A DNA stretch of 64,000 bases from Mycobacterium sp. 236(2023) (lineage in GTDB: Bacteria > Actinomycetota > Actinomycetes > Mycobacteriales > Mycobacteriaceae), in assembly GCF_029623955.1 (NCBI RefSeq), contig NZ_JARSBP010000002.1:1302001-1366000 (forward strand). Direction: 5' to 3'. Within the stretch, counting starts at the first letter, position 1; every line of letters starts with the position of its first letter. The notes under the pieces were generated by a model that saw only the letters and a list, made by a program, of their open reading frames with translations, had not been told where the DNA came from and searched no databases. Positions 46,887-58,338 of the stretch are shown piece by piece. The position numbers were made by a program, and so were the translations under genes.

Positions 46887-47530
46887 TCCGGGATGTTGGC
46901 CACGATGTTGGTCACCACGATGTCCGGCACCGAATCCGGGAACGCGCAGAACGTGACCTCCACGAGCACGGCCGACTTCACCCGGTAGTCGCGGCCGCAG
47001 TTGCCGGTCCTTGTGTGTATGGAATCCGGTGTGGCCGTGATCTCGCCCACCGTCGCCCCGCTGGAGCGCGTGGTGCCGCACTCCTGGATCTGGGCGACGA
47101 CGTCGTCGAACACCCCACGCGCCGTTGCGGTGTCGCGGTAGCCCGCGGCGCCTTGGGAGATGATGCCGCCACCGGGCGGGTTCTGGTAGCTCTCTTTGCG
47201 GAACTCCTCGACGTCGGGACCGAAGATCTGTGTCTCGTCGTAGGCCCAATGGCATTGTTGCGGAATATTTTTCAGGAAGAAATCCGGCATCGACAGATCC
47301 ACGGGAACCTTGCTGTCCGTGCCGGGGATGGGTGTGAGGTCGACGCCGGCACCGGTGATCGCCTGCATCTGCGATCGATCGAGGAGGACGCCGTCGACAT
47401 CGACGGGGGAGCGCGAATCCTCGTCGATCCCCGGGACAGGGCGGACGGCGGTGCCGCCGACGGTCTGAGTGCACCCCGCGACGAGCAGCGCGGTAGCGCA
47501 CAGCAGTGACGTCGATGCGCGGCCCGTCAT
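46883..47530 (-). CDS. lipoprotein with PknH-like sensor domain (LpqA-like)
   Basis: A 215-aa lipoprotein with signal peptide ending LLVAGC, then [11 protein letters not shown]. The domain from [14 protein letters not shown] to the C-terminal ANIPD resembles the PknH extracellular sensor domain, including paired cysteines (QQCHW, QECGTT, GNCGRD and TFCAFP). It is anchored on the outside of the membrane and has no kinase. Position between mnmA and the Rv3015c-like gene matches Rv3016 lpqA. The ligand is unknown. Confidence 0.87.
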   Translation of the reverse strand: MTGRASTSLLCATALLVAGCTQTVGGTAVRPVPGIDEDSRSPVDVDGVLLDRSQMQAITGAGVDLTPIPGTDSKVPVDLSMPDFFLKNIPQQCHWAYDETQIFGPDVEEFRKESYQNPPGGGIISQGAAGYRDTATARGVFDDVVAQIQECGTTRSSGATVGEITATPDSIHTRTGNCGRDYRVKSAVLVEVTFCAFPDSVPDIVVTNIVANIPD

Positions 47531-47565
47531 ACCAGGACCCTAGTGCGTGCAATATCGTCGGGCGA

Positions 47566-48576
47566 GTGAGTGTCTTCGCCGCCGCGACCGGCATCGGGTC
47601 CTGGCCCGGTACCTCTGCCAGGGATGCGGCCGAGGTGGTGGTCGGTGAACTCCACCGACTACCGCACCTCGTCGAGCTGCCCGCCCGTGGCCTGGGCGCC
47701 GACCTGATCGGGCGTGCCGGCGCCCTGCTCGTCGACATCGCCCTCGACACCGTCCCGCGGGGTTACCGCATCGCCCAGGGTCGCAGCTCGGTGACCCGGC
47801 GCGCCGTCAGCCTGCTCGACGAGGACGTCGACGCACTGGAGGAAGCCTGGGAGAAAGCGGGTCTGCGTGGCGGCGAGCGCGTCGTCAAGGTGCAGGCCCC
47901 CGGCCCGGTGACGTTGGCCGCCCAGCTGGAACTGCCGGGCGGGCACCGCGCGATCACCGACGCCGGCGCGGTCCGCGATCTGACCGCCTCCCTTGCCGAG
48001 GGCGTGGCCCAGCACTGCAAGCATCTGGAGCGGAGGCTGGAAAGCCCGGTGGTCGTGCAGTTCGACGAGCCGTCACTGCCCGCAGCGCTGGCAGGCAGGC
48101 TCACGGGGGTGACCAGCCTGAACCCGGTGCATCCGGTCGACGAGGCCGTCGTCGCCGCGCTGTTCGACGACTGCGTCGCCGCCGTGGGCAGCGAGGTCGC
48201 ACTGCACAGCTGCGCCGCGGGGTTGCCATGGAAACTGTTGCAGCGCAGCAGCATCAGCGCGGTGTCTGTAGATGTCAACACCGTGACGGCCAGCGACCTG
48301 GACGGGATCGGCGAGTTCATCGATTCGGGCAGGACGGTTCTGTTGGGCGCGGTACCCACCGGAATCTCGGGGCAGAAGCCCACGGCCGAGCAGATCGCCG
48401 CCACGGTCGCAGGCATCACCGACCGGCTGGGTTTCGCCCGTTCCGTGCTGCTCGACCGCGTCGGCATCACCCCTGCCTGCGGGCTCGCAGGCGCGACTGC
48501 GGCGTGGGCGCGTTCGGCCGTCGAATTGGCGCAGCGGGCAGCCGATGGCCTCACCGACGATCCCGACGGAATCTGA
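47566..48576 (+). CDS. MetE-like/cobalamin-independent methionine synthase domain protein (Rv3015c-like)
   Basis: A 336-aa TIM-barrel protein of the UROD/MetE-like superfamily. ATGIGSWPGTSARDAAEVV opens it, KVQAPGPVTLAAQLELPGG and VVQFDEPSLPAAL follow, and the late motif RVGITPACGLAGATAAWA has the zinc-type Cys position. His and Cys in LHSCAAG resemble the MetE metal site. It is much shorter than full MetE (about 750 aa) and lacks the N-terminal barrel. Substrate unknown. GTG 47566 is the start; the upstream frame is antisense to the lipoprotein. Confidence 0.82.
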   Translation: MSVFAAATGIGSWPGTSARDAAEVVVGELHRLPHLVELPARGLGADLIGRAGALLVDIALDTVPRGYRIAQGRSSVTRRAVSLLDEDVDALEEAWEKAGLRGGERVVKVQAPGPVTLAAQLELPGGHRAITDAGAVRDLTASLAEGVAQHCKHLERRLESPVVVQFDEPSLPAALAGRLTGVTSLNPVHPVDEAVVAALFDDCVAAVGSEVALHSCAAGLPWKLLQRSSISAVSVDVNTVTASDLDGIGEFIDSGRTVLLGAVPTGISGQKPTAEQIAATVAGITDRLGFARSVLLDRVGITPACGLAGATAAWARSAVELAQRAADGLTDDPDGI

Positions 48577-48658
48577 GAGTCGAACGACCCCGCACACTCG
48601 TCTACTCTCAGTCGCGGGTGCCGCTGGATCGATTGCCGGCGTGTGGAACGTCACGAGG

Positions 48659-50422
48659 ATGATGCTGTTGTCGGGGAACCTCTCGGACGGTGAGACGGCT
48701 CGCCTTGCTGCGCTGCATTCCTACGAAATCCTCGACACCGCGCCCGAAGTCATGTTCGACCGGGTCGCCGCCCTCGCGGCACACGTGTGCGGGGTGCCGA
48801 TGGCCCTGGTCGGCTTCGTCGACGCCGAGCGTCAGTGGATCAAGTCCGGCCACGGGGTGAACATCGGCGAGACCCCACGCGAGCTGTCTTTCTGCGCGCA
48901 GATCATGTCCGGCGCCGAAACCGTCGAGATTCCCGACACCCACCGGGATTCCCGCTTCGCTCATCACCCCATGGTCGTCGGCGATCCGTTCGTGCGCTTC
49001 TACTCAGGGGTACCCCTGCTCACCGACGGTGGGCACGCGCTCGGGGCGCTCTGCGTGCTGGACCGTGAACCGCGGACACTGTCAGCCGAGCAGCGCACGC
49101 ACCTGGAGGCGCTCGCCGACCAGATCCTCAGCCTGCTGACTCTGCGCCGCCGGGCCCGACGCTTCGCCTCCGAAGTCGAAGCGCGCCAAGCGGCCGATCT
49201 GGCGCTGCGCCTGCAGCAGCGCGTGCTCTCCGGCGTGCTGGAGCACACCGATGTCCTCGTGTACGCCAAGGACGTCAAGGGCCGCTTCCTGATGTCGAAC
49301 CGGGCGCTCGAACATGTGACGCAGGCCGGGGGTGAACTGACCGGCGGAACGGATTACGACTTCTTTCCCCGCGAGGTGGCCGATGCGTACCGCGAAAACG
49401 ATCGCCGGATCATGGAAGCCAGGGAGCGTCAGGTTTTCAGCGAGGAAGTGATCCACCCCGACGGATCCGTGCACATCTACCAGTCGATGAAGTTCCCGAT
49501 CTTCGACGACGGTGGCGACGTCATCGGTGTCGGCGGGGTGTCCACGGACGTGACCGATCTGGCCGCCGCGCGCGCCGCGCATGCCGCGGCCGAACAGCGA
49601 TGGCGCGGGCTGGTCGAGCAGTCGCCTGCCGCGGTGATCGTCGTCGACGATCAGGGCAAACTCGCCTACGTCAACCCTGAGGGAGTGGTACTGCTCGGCG
49701 CGACGAGCGCCGAGGATGTCGCGCTGCTTCCGGCCCTGGATTTCGTGCCGGCCCGGCGTCGGCCCGACACGCAGGTGCTGCTGGACGAGACTCTGGCGGG
49801 ACTGGCGCCGGTGCGGGCGGTGCGGGGTGTACTGCGCCGGCTCGACGGCGCCGAGATCCTCGTCGAATTCAACGCGACAGCGGTCAACCACGCCGGTGTT
49901 CCCAGCGTCCAACTCGAAGTCCGCGATGTCTCCGCCGACGCCGCCGCCCAAGCGGCACTGCGGCTTTCGGCCGCAACCGATCCGCTGACCGGCGTGCTGA
50001 ACCGGCAGGCCTGGGATGCGCGGGTGTCCGAACTGATCCCCGCTGCGTCACCGCAGGCCCCATTGACGGTTGCCGTCATCGATCTGGACAACTTCAAGTC
50101 CTACAACGACAGTCGTGGCCACACCGCGGGCGACGCGCTGTTGCAGCGCTTCGCCGCGGCAGCCGCGGCGTCGATCCGCGACGAGGACGTGTTCGCGCGC
50201 TGGGGCGGCGAGGAATTCATCGTCGCGCTGCCGGGTGCGACTCCGGCGCATGCCGAGTGGCTGTTGAACAGGCTGCGCCACTGCGTGCCCTTCGGCCAGA
50301 CCTGCTCGATTGGCTACACCGTGCATCTGATCTCCGAAACGTTGATCGAGACGGTGGTGCGCGCCGACAAAGCTCTCTATCAGGCCAAGAGCCAGGGACG
50401 AAACCAGTTGACGCAGCTCTAG
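48659..50422 (+). CDS. GAF-PAS-PAS-GGDEF diguanylate cyclase
   Basis: A 587-aa soluble signalling protein. Residues about 20-160 are a GAF domain (RELSFCAQIMSGAETVEIPD, then VRFYSGVPLLTDGGHALGAL), 195-310 and 320-430 two PAS domains, and 435-587 the GGDEF domain. The active site reads RWGGEEF and is preceded by RDED, an RxxD inhibitory site at the correct five-residue spacing, so it should make c-di-GMP with product feedback. No EAL domain. ATG 48659 or 48662, or GTG 48641, could start it. Not in the M. tuberculosis order I remember here. Its TAG overlaps the convergent ligase gene. Confidence 0.92.
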   Translation: MMLLSGNLSDGETARLAALHSYEILDTAPEVMFDRVAALAAHVCGVPMALVGFVDAERQWIKSGHGVNIGETPRELSFCAQIMSGAETVEIPDTHRDSRFAHHPMVVGDPFVRFYSGVPLLTDGGHALGALCVLDREPRTLSAEQRTHLEALADQILSLLTLRRRARRFASEVEARQAADLALRLQQRVLSGVLEHTDVLVYAKDVKGRFLMSNRALEHVTQAGGELTGGTDYDFFPREVADAYRENDRRIMEARERQVFSEEVIHPDGSVHIYQSMKFPIFDDGGDVIGVGGVSTDVTDLAAARAAHAAAEQRWRGLVEQSPAAVIVVDDQGKLAYVNPEGVVLLGATSAEDVALLPALDFVPARRRPDTQVLLDETLAGLAPVRAVRGVLRRLDGAEILVEFNATAVNHAGVPSVQLEVRDVSADAAAQAALRLSAATDPLTGVLNRQAWDARVSELIPAASPQAPLTVAVIDLDNFKSYNDSRGHTAGDALLQRFAAAAAASIRDEDVFARWGGEEFIVALPGATPAHAEWLLNRLRHCVPFGQTCSIGYTVHLISETLIETVVRADKALYQAKSQGRNQLTQL

Positions 50423-52023
50423 TTTCGGAGGTCCTTGCGCAGGATCTTGCCCGACGCCGACTTCGGTATCGCGTCGATGAACTGGACCTGACGGACCTTC
50501 TTGTAGGGCGAGACCTGACCGGCGACGAACTCGATCACGTCGGCTTCGGACAGCGCTGCATCGGCCTGCTTGACGACGAACGCCTTCGGCACTTCCTCGC
50601 CCTCGTCGTCACGCACGCCGATCACGGCGGCGTCGGCGATGTCGGGGTGAGACAGCAGAACCGCCTCCAGTTCGGCGGGCGGCACCTGGTAGCCCTTGTA
50701 CTTGATCAGCTCTTTGAGCCTGTCGACGATGTAGACCAGGCCCTTGTCGTCCACCTGGGCGAGGTCGCCGGTGTGCAGCCAGCCGTCGTCGTCGATCGTC
50801 TCCTTGGTGGCGCTGTCGTTGTTGAGGTAGCCGGCCATCACGTTGGGCCCCTTGAACCACAGCTCGCCGGTCTTGCTCAAACCCTGTTCGGGGACGTCGA
50901 TTTCGTCACCGGTCTCGGGGTCGACAAGCTTGGATGCGGCATTGGAGACCGTCCATCCGACCGAGCTCAGCGGCGCCTCGTCGTGCATGTTGACGCGTCC
51001 GCCGTCGAACGGGGTGATGTGGCTGACAGGGCTGAGCTCGCTCATGCCGTAACCCTGAACGACCTTGCAGCCCAGTCGTTTCGCGACGGCATGGCCGAGG
51101 TCGGCGTCCAATGGTGCGGCGCCCGACATGACCACGTTCAGCGACGACAGGTCGTGATCGTCGACGAGCGGGTGCTTGGCCAGCGCCACCGCGACGGGAG
51201 GCGCGATGAACGCGATCGTGCACTTGTGCCCGGCGATGTTGCCGAGGAACTCGCCCAGGTCGAAGCTCGGCATGATGACGAGCCGCGCCCGCGCGTGCAG
51301 AGCGGCGTTGAGCAGCACCGTCATCCCGTAGATGTGGAAGAACGGCAGCACGGCCAGCACGACGTCGTCGGGTTGCATGCCGTGCAGCGGGCGGATCTGC
51401 GCAACGTTGGCGACCAGGTTGCGATGGGTGAGCATCACGCCCTTGGGATTGCCGGTGGTCCCCGAGCTGTACGGCAGAGCTGCCAGATGCGACGACGGGG
51501 CGAAATCCACTTGTGGCGCAGCGGTTCCCGAGGCGAGAAGATCGGCGGCGTTGGGATGGCCGTCTGTTGCGCGTCCCGCCCCGTCGAGCACAACGAGATC
51601 CTCGTCGCTGAGTTCCGCGAGCGCGGCGCCCTCCTTCGCAGAGGCGAGCAGAGGCGTCACTGTGATCAGCATCCGGGCTTTGGAGTCGGCCAGCTGCTTG
51701 GCGATGTCCTTGGGGGTGAACAGCGCGTTGATCGTCGTGGCCGTCGCCCCGGCGCGCAGGATGCCGTGGAACGCAACGGCGAACGCCGAGCTGTTGGGGG
51801 CGAGCAGACCGACTACGTCCCCGACGCCGATACCGCGTGCGGCCAGTGCACCGGCGAACGAGTCGATGCGGGCGACCATCTCGCGGTAGGAGGTCTGTCT
51901 GCCGGACCTGGCGTCGATCAACGCGACGCGGTCGAGGTCGGCGTCGCTGATCCCGGAGAACAGGAAATCGTGGACGCTGGCGGTGGGGATGTCGACTTCG
52001 GGGAAGGGGCTTGCGAAGCTCAT
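50419..52023 (-). CDS. AMP-forming acyl-CoA ligase (4-coumarate-CoA ligase-like)
   Basis: A 534-aa ANL-superfamily enzyme. Motifs: LPYSSGTTGNPKGVML (P-loop), QGYGMSELSPVSH (A5), GWLHTGDLAQVDDKG and IVDRLKELIKYKGYQVPP (A8 hinge), PKSASGKILRKDL with the adenylation Lys (A10). It activates a carboxylic acid to an acyl-CoA through an acyl-adenylate; the substrate is open but the overall match is to 4CL-type enzymes. It starts 37 bases after the YjbR-like gene, probably one transcript. Confidence 0.92.
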   Translation of the reverse strand: MSFASPFPEVDIPTASVHDFLFSGISDADLDRVALIDARSGRQTSYREMVARIDSFAGALAARGIGVGDVVGLLAPNSSAFAVAFHGILRAGATATTINALFTPKDIAKQLADSKARMLITVTPLLASAKEGAALAELSDEDLVVLDGAGRATDGHPNAADLLASGTAAPQVDFAPSSHLAALPYSSGTTGNPKGVMLTHRNLVANVAQIRPLHGMQPDDVVLAVLPFFHIYGMTVLLNAALHARARLVIMPSFDLGEFLGNIAGHKCTIAFIAPPVAVALAKHPLVDDHDLSSLNVVMSGAAPLDADLGHAVAKRLGCKVVQGYGMSELSPVSHITPFDGGRVNMHDEAPLSSVGWTVSNAASKLVDPETGDEIDVPEQGLSKTGELWFKGPNVMAGYLNNDSATKETIDDDGWLHTGDLAQVDDKGLVYIVDRLKELIKYKGYQVPPAELEAVLLSHPDIADAAVIGVRDDEGEEVPKAFVVKQADAALSEADVIEFVAGQVSPYKKVRQVQFIDAIPKSASGKILRKDLRN

Positions 52024-52060
52024 GGTGTCTCCGATCGAACCACGACGCGCCGCGTCTGGG

Positions 52061-52462
52061 TCAGCGTTCGTCGAGTTGTCTGATCAATTTCTTGGCCGCG
52101 ACCATCCGGAACGACGCGTCAACCAGTTCGGTGACCTCATCCCAGTCGACCTTCTTGGCCGTGAAGTCGAGGCCCAGCCAACCGAAGGGGCCCATGTAGG
52201 CAGGGAAGAAGAAGCGGCGGTCCTGCTCGAGCGCGGCGCGGTCGCTGTCGTCGACCTTGATCAGGATCGAGTGCGGGTACTGGACGTATTCGCCTTTGGC
52301 GTCACCCTTCACGCTGCCGCCGTACATGACGAACATCTTCGGCGCGCAGAAGACCGGCCTGCCCCACGAGATCTTCTCGAACGCCGCCGGGAACCCGAGC
52401 GCGATCTCACGCACCTCAGCCAGCCCCAGATCGTCGTCGCGAAACATGACCGGATGCGGCAT
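52061..52462 (-). CDS. MmcQ/YjbR-family protein
   Basis: A 133-aa protein with the YjbR fold: EVREIALGFPAAFEKISWG, RPVFCAPKMFVMYGG, then RFFFPAYMGPFGWLGLDF and the C-terminal helix ELVDASFRMVAAKKLIRQL. The family is described as DNA-binding-like, but its function is unknown. It is upstream of the CoA ligase gene in the same direction and divergent from ligA. Confidence 0.88.
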   Translation of the reverse strand: MPHPVMFRDDDLGLAEVREIALGFPAAFEKISWGRPVFCAPKMFVMYGGSVKGDAKGEYVQYPHSILIKVDDSDRAALEQDRRFFFPAYMGPFGWLGLDFTAKKVDWDEVTELVDASFRMVAAKKLIRQLDER

Positions 52463-52519
52463 GGTGTCAGGCTACCCAGCCCGTCAGACGTGATTCGGGA
52501 TGTCGGCGCGCTCCGATAA

Positions 52520-54661
<2,142 letters not shown>

Positions 54662-54664
54662 GGG

Positions 54665-55324
54665 TCAGCCGATGATCGTCGTGACGATTCCGGCTAGATA
54701 GCCGAGCCGGGCGACCTCGCTCGGCCGGAACGCCGGGCCCCCTGCCCGGCCCAGCATGATGGCCGTACGCGGATCGCTCAGCGGTGCTGCGGCCAGCGTG
54801 GTGTCCATGTCCCGCCACACCTGCGGCACCCAGTCCGCGGTGGCGTCCAGCGCCTCTGCCCGCTCGATCGGCAGCCACGGCAGGTCGGCGGCCTGCGTCT
54901 CGGGCGCGCCGGAGCTGCCGACGACGCGAGTGGCGCCGGCATCGGTCAGCTCGACGACCGTGCACCAGCCGACGCGCAACACCTTCGGCGCCTCGTCGAC
55001 GAGTACCTGCAGCCGCTTGAGCCTCCCGTCGGCGGCGGCAACCTGGTCGATCAGTTCGAGTTCACGATGCGCCTCGAGAAGGCCGGTATGGGGTCGGATG
55101 CTGTCGACGTAGACGCCGTTGATGTTCTCGGCGGCCGTGATGAGCATGTCGGGCATGGCGCCGGGCGGGAGTTCCACCACCAGATCGTCGATCGCGTAGC
55201 CCGCAGCGCGTTCCACCACGTCGAGGGACAAGATGTCGGCGCCCACCGAACCCAGAGCCACGGCCAGAGAGCCGAGGCTGCCGGGCCGGTCCTGTAGCTG
55301 GACCCGCAGCAGATAGGAAGGCAC
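54665..55324 (-). CDS. ACT-domain protein (Rv3013-like)
   Basis: A 219-aa protein with an N-terminal ACT domain ([20 protein letters not shown], residues about 3-75) that probably binds an amino acid. The remainder, including [19 protein letters not shown] and [17 protein letters not shown], is conserved only among actinobacteria as far as I can tell. GTG 55324 gives the start that matches Rv3013; GTG 55333 and TTG 55330 are alternatives. It converges with ligA three bases from its stop and is divergent from gatC. Function unknown. Confidence 0.85.
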   Translation of the reverse strand: MPSYLLRVQLQDRPGSLGSLAVALGSVGADILSLDVVERAAGYAIDDLVVELPPGAMPDMLITAAENINGVYVDSIRPHTGLLEAHRELELIDQVAAADGRLKRLQVLVDEAPKVLRVGWCTVVELTDAGATRVVGSSGAPETQAADLPWLPIERAEALDATADWVPQVWRDMDTTLAAAPLSDPRTAIMLGRAGGPAFRPSEVARLGYLAGIVTTIIG

Positions 55325-55407
55325 GGCCAACACTGTGTCATGGCCTGACAGGTTTGGGCGACTCGGGCGAGAAGGCTGTGAGAGTGCCTCGACTAGGCTT
55401 CGTGGTC

Positions 55408-55707
55408 GTGTCCCAGATCTCCCGAGACGAGGTTGCGCACCTCGCACGCCTCGCGCGCCTCGCCCTGACCGACAGTGAACTCGACAGCTTCGCCGGGCAG
55501 CTCGACGCCATTCTCGGCCACGTCAGCCAGATCCAGGCCGTCGACGTCACGGGCGTCGAAGCCACCGACAACCCACTCACATCGGTCAACGTGTTCCGGA
55601 CCGACGAGCCGCAGCCGTGCCTGACTCAGGACGAGGCGCTGTCCGGCGCGCCCGCCGCGGTGGACGGCCGGTTCGAGGTGCCGCGGATTCTGGGAGAAGC
55701 CGAATGA
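55408..55707 (+). CDS. gatC: Asp-tRNA(Asn)/Glu-tRNA(Gln) amidotransferase subunit C
   Basis: A 99-aa clamp subunit of Gat[24 protein letters not shown] and the C-terminal [18 protein letters not shown] with FEVPRIL are typical. GTG 55408 gives the usual length. It overlaps gatA by ATGA, so stoichiometric production is expected. Confidence 0.95.
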   Translation: MSQISRDEVAHLARLARLALTDSELDSFAGQLDAILGHVSQIQAVDVTGVEATDNPLTSVNVFRTDEPQPCLTQDEALSGAPAAVDGRFEVPRILGEAE

Positions 55708-57188
55708 GCGACCTGATCAAGCTCGATGCGGCCACCCTCGGCGCGAAGATCGCCGCCAAGGAGGTGTCGTCGGTCGAGGTCACCCAGGCCCATCTCGACC
55801 AGATCTCCGCCACCGACGGCGAATACCACGCGTTCCTGCACGTCGCGGGGGAGCGGGCGCTGGCCGCCGCCGCCGCCGTCGACAACGCTGTCGCCGCCGG
55901 TGACAACCTTCCTTCGCCGCTCGCGGGCGTCCCGCTGGCGCTCAAGGACGTCTTCACGACGACCGACATGCCGACCACCTGCGGATCGAAGATCCTCGAC
56001 GGGTGGACGTCGCCGTACGACGCGACGGTGACCGCGCGGCTGCGCGCCGCCGGCATCCCGATCCTCGGCAAGACCAACATGGACGAGTTCGCGATGGGCA
56101 GCTCCACCGAGAACTCGGCGTACGGGCCCACCCGCAACCCGTGGAACGTCGACAAGGTGCCCGGCGGATCGGGTGGCGGCAGCGCGGCAGCGCTGGCCGC
56201 CTTCCAGGCCCCACTCGCCATCGGCTCCGACACGGGTGGCTCGATCCGTCAGCCCGCGGCGCTCACCGCCACCGTCGGCGTGAAACCCACCTACGGCACG
56301 GTGTCCCGGTACGGGTTGATCGCGTGTGCGTCATCGCTGGACCAGGGCGGGCCGTGCGCGCGTACCGTGCTCGACACCGCGCTGTTGCACCAGGTCATCG
56401 CCGGTCACGATCCGCGGGATTCGACGTCGGTCGACGCCCCGGTGCCCGACGTGGTCGCCGCGGCCCGCGCGGGTGCGGACGGCGACCTCACCGGTGTGCG
56501 CATCGGCGTCGTCAAGCAGCTGCGCAGCGGCGAGGGCTACCAGCCGGGCGTCCTCGCGTCGTTCACGGCCGCGGTCGAGCAGCTGACTGCGCTGGGCGCG
56601 GAGGTCACCGAGGTCGACTGCCCGCATTTCGACTACTCGCTGCCCGCCTACTACCTGATCCTGCCGTCGGAGGTGTCGTCGAACCTGGCGAAGTTCGACG
56701 GCATGCGCTACGGCCTGCGGGTCGGCGACGACGGCACACACAGCGCCGAGGAGGTCATGGCGCTGACGCGCGCCGCGGGCTTCGGCCCAGAGGTCAAGCG
56801 CCGCATCATGATCGGTGCGTATGCGCTGTCGGCCGGGTATTACGACGCCTACTACAACCAGGCGCAGAAGGTGCGCACGCTGATCGCTCGTGACCTCGAC
56901 GAGGCCTACAAGAAGGTCGACGTCCTGGTGTCGCCCGCAACACCTTCTACGGCCTTCGGCATCGGCGAGAAGGTCGACGATCCGCTGGCGATGTACCTGT
57001 TCGATCTGTGCACGTTGCCGCTGAACCTCGCCGGTCACTGCGGGATGTCGGTCCCGTCTGGTCTTTCCGCCGACGACGGCCTGCCGGTCGGCCTGCAGAT
57101 CATGGCGCCGGCGCTGGCCGACGATCGGCTCTACCGCGTCGGTGCAGCCTACGAAAGGGCGCGCGGCCCGCTGCCAACTGCGCTGTAA
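55704..57188 (+). CDS. gatA: Asp-tRNA(Asn)/Glu-tRNA(Gln) amidotransferase subunit A
   Basis: A 494-aa amidase that releases ammonia from glutamine for transamidation of mischarged Asp-tRNA(Asn) and Glu-tRNA(Gln). The catalytic triad is Lys81 (LALKDVF), Ser156 ([11 protein letters not shown]) and nucleophile Ser180 ([13 protein letters not shown]). [20 protein letters not shown] is conserved. Start in ATGA overlap with gatC. pfkA separates it from gatB, as in mycobacteria generally. Confidence 0.97.
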   Translation: MSDLIKLDAATLGAKIAAKEVSSVEVTQAHLDQISATDGEYHAFLHVAGERALAAAAAVDNAVAAGDNLPSPLAGVPLALKDVFTTTDMPTTCGSKILDGWTSPYDATVTARLRAAGIPILGKTNMDEFAMGSSTENSAYGPTRNPWNVDKVPGGSGGGSAAALAAFQAPLAIGSDTGGSIRQPAALTATVGVKPTYGTVSRYGLIACASSLDQGGPCARTVLDTALLHQVIAGHDPRDSTSVDAPVPDVVAAARAGADGDLTGVRIGVVKQLRSGEGYQPGVLASFTAAVEQLTALGAEVTEVDCPHFDYSLPAYYLILPSEVSSNLAKFDGMRYGLRVGDDGTHSAEEVMALTRAAGFGPEVKRRIMIGAYALSAGYYDAYYNQAQKVRTLIARDLDEAYKKVDVLVSPATPSTAFGIGEKVDDPLAMYLFDLCTLPLNLAGHCGMSVPSGLSADDGLPVGLQIMAPALADDRLYRVGAAYERARGPLPTAL

Positions 57189-57206
57189 CAGGGGAGGATG
57201 CACAGC

Positions 57207-58238
57207 ATGCGTATCGGAGTATTGACCGGCGGCGGCGACTGTCCTGGCCTCAACGCGGTGATCAGAGCGGTCGTGCGCACCTGTGACGCGCGGTACGGGT
57301 CGTCGGTCGTCGGGTTCCTCGACGGCTGGCGCGGCTTGTTGGAGGATCGCCGGATTCAGCTCGCCAACGACGACCGCAACGATCGCCTGCTGGCCAAGGG
57401 CGGCACGATGCTCGGCACCGCGCGGACCAACCCCGAGAAGTTGCGTGCCGGACTGGACCAGATCAAGCAGACGCTGGAGGACAACGGCATCGACGTGCTC
57501 ATCCCGATCGGGGGCGAGGGCACGCTGACCGCCGCGCACTGGCTGTCCGAGGAAGGTGTGCCCGTCGTCGGCGTGCCGAAGACGATCGACAACGACATCG
57601 ACTGCACGGATGTGACTTTCGGCCACGACACGGCGCTGACCATCGCGACCGAGGCCATCGACCGGCTGCACAGCACCGCCGAATCCCACCAGCGCGTCAT
57701 GCTGGTCGAGGTGATGGGCCGCCACGCCGGCTGGATCGCACTGAACGCGGGCATGGCCTCCGGCGCGCACATGACGCTGATCCCCGAGCAGCCGTTCGAC
57801 GTCGAGGAGGTGTGCCGGCTGGTGAAGCGGCGCTTCCAGCGTGGCGATGCGCACTTCATCTGCGTGGTCGCCGAAGGCGCCAAGCCTGCCGAAGGCTCGA
57901 TGCAGCTGCGCCAGGGCGGCATGGACGAGTTCGGCCACGAGAAGTTCACCGGCGTGGCGCAGCAGCTGGCGATCGAGGTGGAGAAGCGCATCAAGAAGGA
58001 AGTACGCGTCACGGTGCTCGGCCACGTACAGCGCGGCGGCACCCCCACCGCGTACGACCGGGTGCTGGCCACCCGCTTCGGGGTCAACGCCGCCGACGCC
58101 GCGCATGCCGGCGAGTACGGGATGATGGTGTCGGCCCGCGGTACGGAGATCGGGCGGGTGCCGCTCGCCGACGCCGTCAAGCAGCTCAAGCTCGTCCCAC
58201 AGAGCCGCTACGACGACGCCGCCGAGTTCTTCGGCTGA
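57207..58238 (+). CDS. pfkA: 6-phosphofructokinase
   Basis: A 343-aa glycolytic kinase. [20 protein letters not shown] opens it; the nucleotide region GGEGTLTAA and the catalytic [12 protein letters not shown] follow, then [10 protein letters not shown] and the C-terminal [15 protein letters not shown]. The GGEGT variant in place of GGDGS is normal for actinobacterial PfkA. ATG 57207 has GGGAGG nine bases upstream, which rules against ATG 57198. It lies between gatA and gatB. Confidence 0.96.
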   Translation: MRIGVLTGGGDCPGLNAVIRAVVRTCDARYGSSVVGFLDGWRGLLEDRRIQLANDDRNDRLLAKGGTMLGTARTNPEKLRAGLDQIKQTLEDNGIDVLIPIGGEGTLTAAHWLSEEGVPVVGVPKTIDNDIDCTDVTFGHDTALTIATEAIDRLHSTAESHQRVMLVEVMGRHAGWIALNAGMASGAHMTLIPEQPFDVEEVCRLVKRRFQRGDAHFICVVAEGAKPAEGSMQLRQGGMDEFGHEKFTGVAQQLAIEVEKRIKKEVRVTVLGHVQRGGTPTAYDRVLATRFGVNAADAAHAGEYGMMVSARGTEIGRVPLADAVKQLKLVPQSRYDDAAEFFG

Positions 58239-58240
58239 GT

Positions 58241-58315
58241 TTTTCTCGCGAGAAGACGGAAACTCACACGAATTGCGGCTGAATCGCGTGAGTTTGTGTC
58301 TGCTCGCCGGGAAAA
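58241..58315. repeat. long imperfect palindrome between pfkA and gatB
   Basis: The arms 58241-58267 and 58288-58315 align over nearly their whole length (TTTTC...GCGAG.AGAC..AAACTCAC), with a short loop region. Inside are a perfect 12-bp palindrome TTCTCGCGAGAA (58243-58254) and an 8-bp stem AAACTCAC/GTGAGTTT (58260-58267 and 58288-58295). It begins two bases after the pfkA stop and ends 23 bases before gatB. It could be a terminator or processing structure; its length suggests a dispersed intergenic repeat of the kind seen in mycobacteria. Confidence 0.7.
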
Positions 58316-58338
58316 GGTGACCCACTAGGATCTGGGAC

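Noticed and set aside
45807..47750. 647-codon minus-strand frame opposite mnmA
   Set aside because: It runs antisense to mnmA and in a different frame from the LpqA-like gene; Arg/Gly/His-rich translation typical of high-GC shadows.
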